Positions 17,236-24,704 of a stretch of 57,319 nt of DNA are shown here, piece by piece. Under the pieces are notes generated by a model. It did not search any database and had not been told where the DNA came from. It saw only the letters and a list, made by a program, of their open reading frames with translations. The stretch comes from an uncultured Muribaculaceae bacterium. Its GTDB lineage: Bacteria > Bacteroidota > Bacteroidia > Bacteroidales > Muribaculaceae. The stretch is taken from the NCBI GenBank assembly GCA_910589425.1, contig CAJUSZ010000015.1:1-57319 (forward strand), read 5' to 3'. A program made the position numbers and the translations under genes. Each line of letters begins with the position of its first letter. Positions within the stretch are counted from its first letter, which is position 1.

Positions 17236-18237
17236 TTAATCATTTGAATGTCTTTTGAATGCGTCGGCTATGCGGTTGGCCGCCAGAAGTGCCGATAGAT
17301 AGGAGGCTGCGAGAAGCCACGGAGTCCACTGCGTGAGGCTTACGGATCTGAATGCTCCTCCGGCGAGGTTTGTGAAAAATATCAGCCAAAGCAGTATTTG
17401 GACTGTAACACACATCGTACACCAAGCGTGTATGCGATTCTTCTGATACCAGATGCTCCAGAATGAGAAAGGCAGGCAGCAGACATTGAAAATGGATAGC
17501 CACGGGATCGATTCCGGAAACACAAGCATCGCTGTCAGGCTGACAGAGAAATAGGCAATCCCGACCTCAGCCCATCCGAATATGCCGAAAAAAGTCGAGG
17601 CTTTCTGTTTCAGGACTGTGTCGCAACCTCCCTTCTGCAACAGGCCGCATATACTGTCCCCGGCATTTGTATGTATGTTCAGGCTTTTGAGCATCAGATG
17701 CCATGTAACGTATATTCCTGTAAGGCAGAGCAGTATGTCGGCTATTGTCCACCACTTTGCGAAAAGTCCCGAACTTACGGCAGAGAATATACCTATGAAA
17801 AGAATACATGCCCAAAGCGTTGCTGTTTTAAGAAGTTTTATCAGCTCCTTGCCCCGATGGCTTCCAAGATCGGGCTCAGTGCTTTCCGCGCCGGGATATG
17901 CCACGAGGGCTATCCCGCTCCAACCGTCAAGGAAACGGGAAGCGGGGGCTGTGTGATCTCCCTTGGTGTCTGCAAAAAGCACGGTTTCGGGCGAAACTCT
18001 CTTCAAAACCACAAAGCGGCCTTTGAACTGCACCATAGATGGCACAGGGAGCCGGTCAAGCCCTCCCTTATTGTCAAAAGATAAACCATCGGACTCTATA
18101 CCGTATTCCTTCAGCAAGCGTGTGAATCCGAACAGGGATTGGAATGGCATCTTGCGGAAACGGGAATCGCTGTAAGACACCGTGTGAGGAATGCCCAGCT
18201 CCTTCAGGAAGACAGAAAAGATTGTGGATGACTTCAT
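17236..18237 (-). CDS. Vitamin K epoxide reductase family protein with C39-like N-terminal domain
   Basis: The 333-residue protein joins a cytosolic or periplasmic C39-like peptidase fold (about 1-115) to a four- or five-helix VKOR membrane domain (about 135-300). VKOR cysteines are present: the loop pair Cys197 and Cys205 (ICGLLQKGGCDTV) and the CxxC pair Cys273/Cys276 (WCTMC). In the C39 part the expected N-terminal catalytic Cys is absent (SDSRFRKMPFQSL), so it should not be a protease. VKOR proteins oxidise disulfide-forming thioredoxin-like partners using quinone. The thioredoxin gene lies 8 nt upstream in the same operon, which supports an oxidative folding role. Confidence 0.85.
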   Translation of the reverse strand: MKSSTIFSVFLKELGIPHTVSYSDSRFRKMPFQSLFGFTRLLKEYGIESDGLSFDNKGGLDRLPVPSMVQFKGRFVVLKRVSPETVLFADTKGDHTAPASRFLDGWSGIALVAYPGAESTEPDLGSHRGKELIKLLKTATLWACILFIGIFSAVSSGLFAKWWTIADILLCLTGIYVTWHLMLKSLNIHTNAGDSICGLLQKGGCDTVLKQKASTFFGIFGWAEVGIAYFSVSLTAMLVFPESIPWLSIFNVCCLPFSFWSIWYQKNRIHAWCTMCVTVQILLWLIFFTNLAGGAFRSVSLTQWTPWLLAASYLSALLAANRIADAFKRHSND

Positions 18238-18245
18238 GGTTGCGA

Positions 18246-18545
18246 TCAGAGATATTGTTCAATCTTTGCAAGAAGATCGTTGGCATCCATCTCTCCGCTG
18301 GTGGTCCATACCGCCTCTCCGTCGCGGTAGAGGATGAAGGCTGGAATCCCCTGCACATCCAGTGAGTCGGCCAACTCACGGTTTTCATCAATGTCGAGCT
18401 GCCACACGGCCGCTCTTCCTTCAAGAAGCGCCTTTATGTCGGCCACCACCGGCATCATCGCCTTGCAATGAGGACACCAAGTGGCATAAAATTCAATCAA
18501 TGTTACCTTAGATGAGTTTACAAGATCTGAATAACTGTTTTCCAT
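18246..18545 (-). CDS. Thioredoxin-fold protein with WCPHC active site
   Basis: A single thioredoxin domain of 99 residues without signal peptide. The active site is WCPHC (Cys24, Cys27) in place of the thioredoxin WCGPC; a CPHC centre is typical of more oxidising DsbA-like proteins. The cis-Pro is in VQGIPAFILY. It is directly upstream of the VKOR gene (8-nt gap), so it is a plausible redox partner, although the lack of a visible export signal leaves its compartment uncertain. Confidence 0.9.
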   Translation of the reverse strand: MENSYSDLVNSSKVTLIEFYATWCPHCKAMMPVVADIKALLEGRAAVWQLDIDENRELADSLDVQGIPAFILYRDGEAVWTTSGEMDANDLLAKIEQYL

Positions 18546-18557
18546 AATAAAAAATAA

Positions 18558-18586
18558 GAGTTGTTTATCTTGATAATAAACAACTC
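18558..18586 (-). terminator. Rho-independent terminator after def
   Basis: An 11-bp stem (18558-18568 with 18576-18586, loop 7 nt) is followed on the minus strand by TTATTTTTTATT. It ends the peptide deformylase transcript just before the thioredoxin start codon, and the thioredoxin promoter must lie in or beside it. Confidence 0.75.
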
Positions 18587-18633
18587 CTGATGATAAAAAG
18601 ATTGATCTGGTTATGTTCTGCGGGTCGGTTTTG

Positions 18634-19191
18634 TCATTTAGCGGCCTTTACTCGATAGTCGCATCTCACTTTACCTTTCGCTATGTTGTTGAGCTTGGTT
18701 CTGATCAGAGCTTTGCGGATCGGGGCTACCCGGTCGGTGTAGACCGTGCCGAGCAGATGGTCATACTCATGCTGCATTATCCTGCTCAGAAATCCGCTGA
18801 ATTCCTCCTCGTGTTCGACAAAGTTCTCGTCGAGCCAGTTCAGGCGCACATGCTCTGTGCGGCTGACATTCTCTGACAATCCAGGAAGCGAAAGGCATCC
18901 TTCGGGGCGGGTGATCGGCTCGACATCTTCGATCACATCAAGCACAGGGTTGATAAGCACCATTTTTGAATTCTTACACTCCGGATATTCATCTCCGAGG
19001 CAGGAGCCGTCGAGAACGATCAGGCTGATCGGACGGCCTATCTGCGGCGCGGCGAGACCGACACCGTCGGAGGCATACATCGTCTCCCACATGTCGGCTA
19101 TCAGTTTCTTGAGTTCCGGATAGTCGGGTTCGATATCTTCTGTTTCCTCACGCAACACTTGCTGTCCGTAAAGATAAATTGGAAGTTTCAT
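18634..19191 (-). CDS. def: Peptide deformylase
   Basis: Def removes the formyl group from the N-terminal Met of new proteins. The 185-residue protein carries all three motifs: GVGLAAPQIG, EGCLSLPG with the metal-binding Cys, and QHEYDHLLG with the two metal-binding His and catalytic Glu. I used the ATG at 19191 (MKLPIYLYG), which matches family N-termini; an in-frame TTG 8 codons upstream is less likely. Confidence 0.97.
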   Translation of the reverse strand: MKLPIYLYGQQVLREETEDIEPDYPELKKLIADMWETMYASDGVGLAAPQIGRPISLIVLDGSCLGDEYPECKNSKMVLINPVLDVIEDVEPITRPEGCLSLPGLSENVSRTEHVRLNWLDENFVEHEEEFSGFLSRIMQHEYDHLLGTVYTDRVAPIRKALIRTKLNNIAKGKVRCDYRVKAAK

Positions 19192-19296
19192 TTCGTGGAT
19201 CTGTTTTTTAGGCAATTATATGGCTTTGCCGGTATTGTTGACTACAAAATTACGAAAAAAAAACGTGAGAGCAAAACGCTGCAACTGTCGTAAAAT

Positions 19297-19338
19297 CCGA
19301 CAATGCCCCCTGAAACGGATCCCAAGGGTCATTGTCGG
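19297..19338 (-). terminator. Hairpin downstream of ettA
   Basis: Arms CCGACAATG (19297-19305) and its complement (19330-19338), with additional internal CCC/GGG pairing, form a stem followed on the minus strand by ATTTTA. It starts 20 nt past the ettA stop and probably terminates the rho-to-ettA transcript. Confidence 0.6.
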
Positions 19339-19358
19339 CTTGTCGTATATCTATTGTG

Positions 19359-21044
19359 TCAGTCTGTCAGCTTGCGGTAGCGTATCCTGGTAGGAGTCTC
19401 GTTGCCATCCCGTTTTTTACGGAATTCCTCATAGTCGGAATATGATCCTTCGAAGTATGTTACCTTTGAATCGCCCTCGAAAGCAAGGATATGGGTGGCT
19501 ATGCGGTCAAGAAACCATCGGTCATGGCTGACAACCACAGCACATCCGGCAAAATTCTCAAGTCCCTCCTCGAGTGCGCGGAGTGTGTTGACGTCGATGT
19601 CGTTGGTGGGCTCGTCAAGAAGAAGCACATTCCCCTCTTCCTTGAGAGCCATGGCCAGATGAAGTCGGTTGCGCTCGCCTCCGGAAAGGACACCGATTTT
19701 CTTTTCCTGATCCGCGCCGGTGAAATTGAATTTGGAAAGATAGGCCCGGGCATTCATGTCGCGTCCTCCCATGCGGAAAGACTCCACACCCTGCGAGATC
19801 ACCTCATAGACGGTTTTCTCGGGAGAAAGATCCTTGTGGGTCTGGTCCACGTATGCGATCTTAACGGTCTCGCCCACTTCAAAGTCGCCTCGGTCCTGCT
19901 TCTCAAGTCCCATTATGAGCTTGAACAGAGTGGTTTTACCGGCTCCGTTAGGGCCGATCACACCCACGATGCCGTTAGGCGGAAGCATGAAGTTGAGGTC
20001 GGTGAAGAGTGCCTTGTCTCCGTAAGCCTTGGCGAGATGCTGGGCCTCGATGACCTTGTTGCCCAGTCTGGGTCCGTTGGGTATGAAGATCTCGAGCTTT
20101 TCCTCGCGTTGCTTCTGATCCTCATTGAGAAGGCGGTCGTAGCTCGCAAGTCGGGCTTTACCTTTTGCCTGACGGGCTTTAGGAGCCATGCGCACCCATT
20201 CCAGCTCGCGTTCGAGGGTCTTGCGGCGTTTCGAGGCCTGCTTCTCTTCCTGAGCCATGCGTTTGGTTTTCTGGTCGAGCCAGGATGAATAGTTTCCTTT
20301 CCAGGGTATTCCCTCTCCACGGTCGAGTTCAAGAATCCATCCGGCCACATGGTCGAGGAAGTAGCGGTCGTGGGTAACGGCGATCACTGTGCCGGGATAT
20401 TGCTGGAGATGCTGTTCGAGCCAGTCGATGGATTCCGCATCGAGATGGTTGGTAGGCTCGTCGAGCAGAAGCACGTCGGGCTGCTGGAGCAGGAGGCGGC
20501 ACAGGGCTACACGACGGCGTTCGCCACCGGAAAGTGTTGATATTTTCTGGTCATCCGGCGGACAGCGGAGCGCGTCCATGGCACGCTCAAGCTTATTGTC
20601 AATGTTCCATGCATCGGCTGCGTCAAGCTTATCCTGAAGTTCTGCCTGACGGTTGATCAACGCATCCATTTTGTCGGGGTTCTCGAGAACCTCCGGATCA
20701 GCGAAAGCATTGTTGACCTCATCGTATTCCTTGAGGAGATCCATCACAGGCTTGACTCCCTCGCGAACCACGTCGAGGACTGTTTTGTCAGGATCAAGCT
20801 TAGGATCCTGTTCAAGATAACCGACTGAGTAGCCCGGGGAGAAAACCACGTTGCCCTGATATTCCTTGTCGATCCCGGCAATGATTTTCATCAGGGTCGA
20901 TTTGCCCGATCCGTTAAGACCGATGATGCCTATCTTGGCACCGTAGAAAAAAGAAAGGTAGATGTTTTTGAGAATCTGTCGCTGCGGAGGGATCACTTTG
21001 CTGACTCCCACCATAGAGAAGATGATTTTCTTGTCGTCTGCCAT
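19359..21044 (-). CDS. ettA: Energy-dependent translational throttle protein EttA (ABC-F)
   Basis: ABC-F ATPase that binds the ribosomal E site and gates the first elongation step according to energy state. The 561-residue protein has two nucleotide-binding domains: GLNGSGKSTL and LLLDEPTNHLD in the first, GPNGAGKTTL and LLLDEPTNDID in the second, each with LSGGE signatures. The linker (about 240-305, KRMAQEEKQASKRRKTLERELEW) is highly charged as in EttA. It is the last gene of a run that begins with rho; 40 nt separate it from the tlpA-like gene. Confidence 0.95.
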   Translation of the reverse strand: MADDKKIIFSMVGVSKVIPPQRQILKNIYLSFFYGAKIGIIGLNGSGKSTLMKIIAGIDKEYQGNVVFSPGYSVGYLEQDPKLDPDKTVLDVVREGVKPVMDLLKEYDEVNNAFADPEVLENPDKMDALINRQAELQDKLDAADAWNIDNKLERAMDALRCPPDDQKISTLSGGERRRVALCRLLLQQPDVLLLDEPTNHLDAESIDWLEQHLQQYPGTVIAVTHDRYFLDHVAGWILELDRGEGIPWKGNYSSWLDQKTKRMAQEEKQASKRRKTLERELEWVRMAPKARQAKGKARLASYDRLLNEDQKQREEKLEIFIPNGPRLGNKVIEAQHLAKAYGDKALFTDLNFMLPPNGIVGVIGPNGAGKTTLFKLIMGLEKQDRGDFEVGETVKIAYVDQTHKDLSPEKTVYEVISQGVESFRMGGRDMNARAYLSKFNFTGADQEKKIGVLSGGERNRLHLAMALKEEGNVLLLDEPTNDIDVNTLRALEEGLENFAGCAVVVSHDRWFLDRIATHILAFEGDSKVTYFEGSYSDYEEFRKKRDGNETPTRIRYRKLTD

Positions 21045-21084
21045 TTATGATGTTAGATTAGTTCTGATTATTGATTCCTGATTG

Positions 21085-22188
21085 TTATTTCCCCATGAAT
21101 TTCGCCAATTGTCCGTAGAAAGCCGGATCCTCGCCGGAAGTGATGTTGACAATCTTTCCTTCAGGATTGATTATCACTTTCGTGGGGAATCCCTGCACGC
21201 CGTAGGCCTGAAGAAGCTCGGTCTGTCGGTCCTGGGCAAGGTAAAGGTGAACCCAGGGGAGCTGGTGCTTCTTGACTCCTGCTTTCCAGTTCTCAACCGG
21301 CTCCTGACAGTCGATGCCTATCACTTCAAGCTCAGGTTGATATTTTGTATATGCTTCCTTAAGAGCCGGAAATCCTTTGATGCACCAACCGCACCATGAG
21401 CCCCAGAAGTCGAGTATCACCCATTTGCCCTTGAAGTCTGACAGGCTGACCTCTTTACCATCGAGGTCAGGCAGAGTGAATGCCGGAGCGTCGACATTTC
21501 CTGAAGACATCGCCTGGCGGCGGCGCTCAGCTTCCATCTGAGCGTTGACCTGCGCACGTTTTTGTTCGTAAAGAGGATAGAGGGCGCTGAGTGCGGCTGT
21601 AGGAGCCACCATAGACTCGTATTTCTGGAAGTTTTCCGGCTCAAGTGAGAGCATGGCGAAGACCGCTGCCGGCGACTCGGGATTCTTCTCGATAAAATTA
21701 GTGTAGACTGCCACGAACCGTTCGAGAAGTGCCGGGAAGTTTTCTTTAGGTTTCAGGCCTTTCTGAATCTCTATGGCCTCTTCCTCAATGGGAATGGCTT
21801 CTGTCATGATCTGGCTCATCCCGTCCATCAGCGGAGTGCCTGTAACGGTAAACCGGATCGGATTGAACTGGGTTACGTTGACTGTCAGGCTTTCGCCGGG
21901 TCTTGTGTAGAAGTCAGCCTGATTGTCTTTGCCGAAAGAGAGTTCAAACCTGTAGTCTGTATCGTCGGGTGTGGCAAAGGAACTTGATATGCGTCCCTCG
22001 GTCTTGATTGTGTCGGATACTATTTTGAGGTCGCTCTGCCTGCGTGCCGAGGCTACGCTGGCGATTGAGGCACGTTCAACTATCAACTCTCCTGTAGGGG
22101 TCGGGGAGGGATAATTGACTGTGATCTCGGCTGAGGCCGAGGCGCAGAGTATGATTGCTGCTGCGGAAGCTAAGAAATGTTTTGTCAT
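21085..22188 (-). CDS. TlpA-like thiol-disulfide oxidoreductase
   Basis: The 367-residue secreted protein has a signal peptide (ILCASASA) and, as usual for Bacteroidota TlpA-family proteins, an N-terminal beta-rich domain of the DUF4369 kind (about 20-150), a helical linker and a C-terminal thioredoxin domain (about 235-367). The active site is WCGWC in FWGSWCGWCIKGFP, and the cis-Pro is in VQGFPTKVI. It should reduce disulfides in the periplasm. The ATG at 22188 is chosen; an upstream in-frame start would overlap the neighbouring radical SAM gene and prefix the signal peptide. Confidence 0.92.
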   Translation of the reverse strand: MTKHFLASAAAIILCASASAEITVNYPSPTPTGELIVERASIASVASARRQSDLKIVSDTIKTEGRISSSFATPDDTDYRFELSFGKDNQADFYTRPGESLTVNVTQFNPIRFTVTGTPLMDGMSQIMTEAIPIEEEAIEIQKGLKPKENFPALLERFVAVYTNFIEKNPESPAAVFAMLSLEPENFQKYESMVAPTAALSALYPLYEQKRAQVNAQMEAERRRQAMSSGNVDAPAFTLPDLDGKEVSLSDFKGKWVILDFWGSWCGWCIKGFPALKEAYTKYQPELEVIGIDCQEPVENWKAGVKKHQLPWVHLYLAQDRQTELLQAYGVQGFPTKVIINPEGKIVNITSGEDPAFYGQLAKFMGK

Positions 22189-22223
22189 GATTATAAGCAG
22201 ACAGGAATTGGCTGTCTGAAAAG

Positions 22224-23141
22224 CTAACAATTTGATTTGTCGTAAAGTTTTTTGAGCCGGGAGATCAGCATGTCAGTGAACTGGTAGTTCTTCAGTCCCC
22301 AGCGTGGAGCTTCGAGCATGGAGGCCGGAGCCTGGGCTACAAACCGTTCTATCGTGATGGATCGTGGCACGAGCCTTACGGCACGCACGCAGAAATCAAG
22401 ATAGTCTTCGAGCGCCAACGGCTTGATGTCTGCCGATCCGTTTTTCCATTGACGCCATAGTTCTGTGCCGCGGATTATCTGGAGCTGGTGTAGTTTCAAC
22501 GAATCTACAGGCAATGAACATGCACGCTTCAGTGTTTCGGCGGCATCATCGAGCGTTTCTCCGGGAAGACCGACGATCAAATGCAGGCCGCAGCGGAGTC
22601 CGGCTTCCGAGGAACGGTATACGGCATCGGCCGTGTCGGACCATCTGTGTCCGCGGTTGATACGCTCCAGTGTGTTGTCATGGCTTGTCTCCGCTCCGAA
22701 TTCCAGCAGCACAGGCTTTGATGTGTTGGCTTCCGCGAGCATACTGATGACGGGTGCCGGCACGCAATCAGGGCGTGTGCCGACCACAAGCCCGACAACG
22801 TCTTCTGCCGACAGAGCCTCTTCCAGAATGGACGTCAGGGAGCGTTCGTTGTCAGAACCGTGGGTGGCCGTGTATGATTGGAAATAGACAAGATACTTCA
22901 TCTCCGGATACTTGCGGCGGAAAAATTCTTTCCCTTTACGGATCTGTTCCGATATGCTTTCTCTGGCGGAACAATATGATGGCGAGAAAGAACGGTTGTC
23001 GCAATAGATGCATCCGCCGGTTCCGATGGTGCCGTCGCGGTTCGGGCATGACCGCCCCGCGTCTACAGAAATCTTCTGGACTTTAATTCCGGGGAATATG
23101 CCGGAAAGATATGTGGAATAGTCGGTGAAGAACGGATTCAT
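22224..23141 (-). CDS. TIGR01212 (YhcC-like) radical SAM protein
   Basis: The roughly 305-residue protein belongs to a conserved radical SAM family of unknown reaction. Its cluster motif has the long spacing typical of the family (CPNRDGTIGTGGCIYC), followed by FQSYTATHG, VVGTRPDCVP and LEFGAETSHDNTLERINRGH. The ATG at 23141 overlaps the aroC stop by 4 nt (ATGA), implying translational coupling; a second ATG two codons earlier is also possible. Confidence 0.93.
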   Translation of the reverse strand: MNPFFTDYSTYLSGIFPGIKVQKISVDAGRSCPNRDGTIGTGGCIYCDNRSFSPSYCSARESISEQIRKGKEFFRRKYPEMKYLVYFQSYTATHGSDNERSLTSILEEALSAEDVVGLVVGTRPDCVPAPVISMLAEANTSKPVLLEFGAETSHDNTLERINRGHRWSDTADAVYRSSEAGLRCGLHLIVGLPGETLDDAAETLKRACSLPVDSLKLHQLQIIRGTELWRQWKNGSADIKPLALEDYLDFCVRAVRLVPRSITIERFVAQAPASMLEAPRWGLKNYQFTDMLISRLKKLYDKSNC

Positions 23142-24190
23142 CGGCATTGGGCTTTAAGAGGAAGGCGTGATGCAAGAAGCATGTCGGCGATGACAAGCGA
23201 TGCCATTGCCTCGACCACAGGAACCGCCCTGAGTCCGACGCATGCGTCGTGCCGGCCACGCGGCAGCAGCGTTGCCGGACGTCCTTTCCTGTCGACGGTG
23301 GGCATTGGCTGCATAAGCGTGGGCGTAGGCTTGAAAGCTACGGAGAAATAGATATCCTCTCCATTGGAGATGCCGCCCTGGATCCCTCCGCTGAAGTTGG
23401 TCGCGAAAGTGATTCCACCGGTAGTATCTTCGTCAGGAACCGGTATGTCGGCAGTCTCTCTGCCATAGGCGCCGGCTGCTTCGCGTCCGAGACCATACTC
23501 AAAACTTTTTGCAGCGTTTATGCTCATCATAGCGGCGGCGAGTCTTGACTGGAGTTTATCGGCCACGGGCTCACCGAGTCCGGCCGGCACTCCTTTGATC
23601 CGGCAGCTGACAAGCGCTCCGACCGAATCCCCTTCCGAGCGGGCCTCTTCGGCTATACGTCCTATTGTCTCCCGGTCGCTCTGTCCGCTGTAGATGTCAT
23701 CTGCTTTCCATGGGCCGATGCCGGAGATCCAGGCTGAGATAGAGATTCCTTCCGGATTCAGGATTGATAATGCAATAGCACCGGCGGCCACCCAGTTTGC
23801 GGTTTCCCTTGCGCTTGACCGACCTCCGCCTGAAGATGCGGCTATGCCATATTTTTGCTGGTATGTGAAGTCTGCATGGTTGGGCCGGAACAATCCCGCT
23901 GAGTCTGAATAGTCTGACGGACGGGCATCCTGGTTGGCTATCATGAAACCTATCGGTGTGCCGAGGGTGAATCCGTCGGGTGTCAGTCCGGATAAGATCC
24001 GGATCCTGTCGGATTCTTTTCTTGACGAGCATGCACCTCCGGCTCCGGGTCGGCGTCTGGCGAGCATGGCATCCACCTTGTCCTTGTCAACGTGTATGCG
24101 CGGTGGCATACCATCGAGAATACCTCCGATGGCAGGGCCATGACTCTCTCCGAAAGTGGTCAGTCGTAAAAACTGTCCGAATGTATTCAT
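23138..24190 (-). CDS. aroC: Chorismate synthase
   Basis: AroC converts 5-enolpyruvylshikimate 3-phosphate to chorismate with reduced FMN, the last shared step of aromatic synthesis. The 350-residue protein shows GESHGPAIGGILDGMPP, RRPGAGG, GGRSSARETANWVAAGA, the Gly-rich GGIQGGISNGEDIYF and GRHDACVGLRAVPVVEAM. The start at 24190 (MNTFGQFLRLTTFGESHG) matches the family; an upstream in-frame Met would overlap ybaK. Confidence 0.98.
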   Translation of the reverse strand: MNTFGQFLRLTTFGESHGPAIGGILDGMPPRIHVDKDKVDAMLARRRPGAGGACSSRKESDRIRILSGLTPDGFTLGTPIGFMIANQDARPSDYSDSAGLFRPNHADFTYQQKYGIAASSGGGRSSARETANWVAAGAIALSILNPEGISISAWISGIGPWKADDIYSGQSDRETIGRIAEEARSEGDSVGALVSCRIKGVPAGLGEPVADKLQSRLAAAMMSINAAKSFEYGLGREAAGAYGRETADIPVPDEDTTGGITFATNFSGGIQGGISNGEDIYFSVAFKPTPTLMQPMPTVDRKGRPATLLPRGRHDACVGLRAVPVVEAMASLVIADMLLASRLPLKAQCR

Positions 24191-24203
24191 CGCTTCGGTT
24201 GGA

Positions 24204-24698
24204 TTATTGATCGGTTGATGCAATGTCGGCGGCGGTGCCTTCCGTGACTTTTAGCCAGTCTGCCGGATTGACTTTGATCTGAAGCCCCCGTATGCCTGCG
24301 GAGACATAGATGAAAGGGAATGAGAGGGCGTCTTCCGAAAGAAAGACAGGGAACCGTTTCTTCATTCCCAGAGCTGTGCATCCACCCCTGATATATCCTG
24401 TGGTCGGAAGAAGATCCTTCATAGGGATCAGCTCCGCTTTCTTGTTGCCGGAGACTTTCGCCGCCTTTTTCAGATCGACTTCCCTGTTGCCGGCCACTAT
24501 GCAGACAAAATGGCCGTTGCGGTCTCCATGCAGAACCAAAGTCTTGAATACTTGTTCAATTGGCTCTCCAAGAGATTCCGCCACATGGTCGGCGGCAAGA
24601 TTGCTCTCGTCCACTTTATATGGTATAAGCTCATAGTCAATGCCGGCCCTGTCGAGAAGACGGGCGGCATTGGTCTTTTGCAAGGCATTCCTGGACAT
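24204..24698 (-). CDS. ybaK: Cys-tRNA(Pro) deacylase, YbaK/EbsC family
   Basis: The 164-residue protein is a YbaK-type trans-editing enzyme that hydrolyses Cys-tRNA(Pro). Motifs: KTNAARLLDRAGIDYEL, EQVFKTLVL, the catalytic-site Lys-containing segment VSGNKKAELIP and the GGCTALGMKK loop. Length is normal. It lies 6 nt after rho and 13 nt before aroC, in the same unit. Confidence 0.94.
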   Translation of the reverse strand: MSRNALQKTNAARLLDRAGIDYELIPYKVDESNLAADHVAESLGEPIEQVFKTLVLHGDRNGHFVCIVAGNREVDLKKAAKVSGNKKAELIPMKDLLPTTGYIRGGCTALGMKKRFPVFLSEDALSFPFIYVSAGIRGLQIKVNPADWLKVTEGTAADIASTDQ

Positions 24699-24704
24699 CG
24701 GCTC

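Noticed and set aside
19491..20288. Open frame of 265 codons on the plus strand opposite ettA
   Set aside because: Antisense to conserved ABC-F sequence, no start context or promoter.
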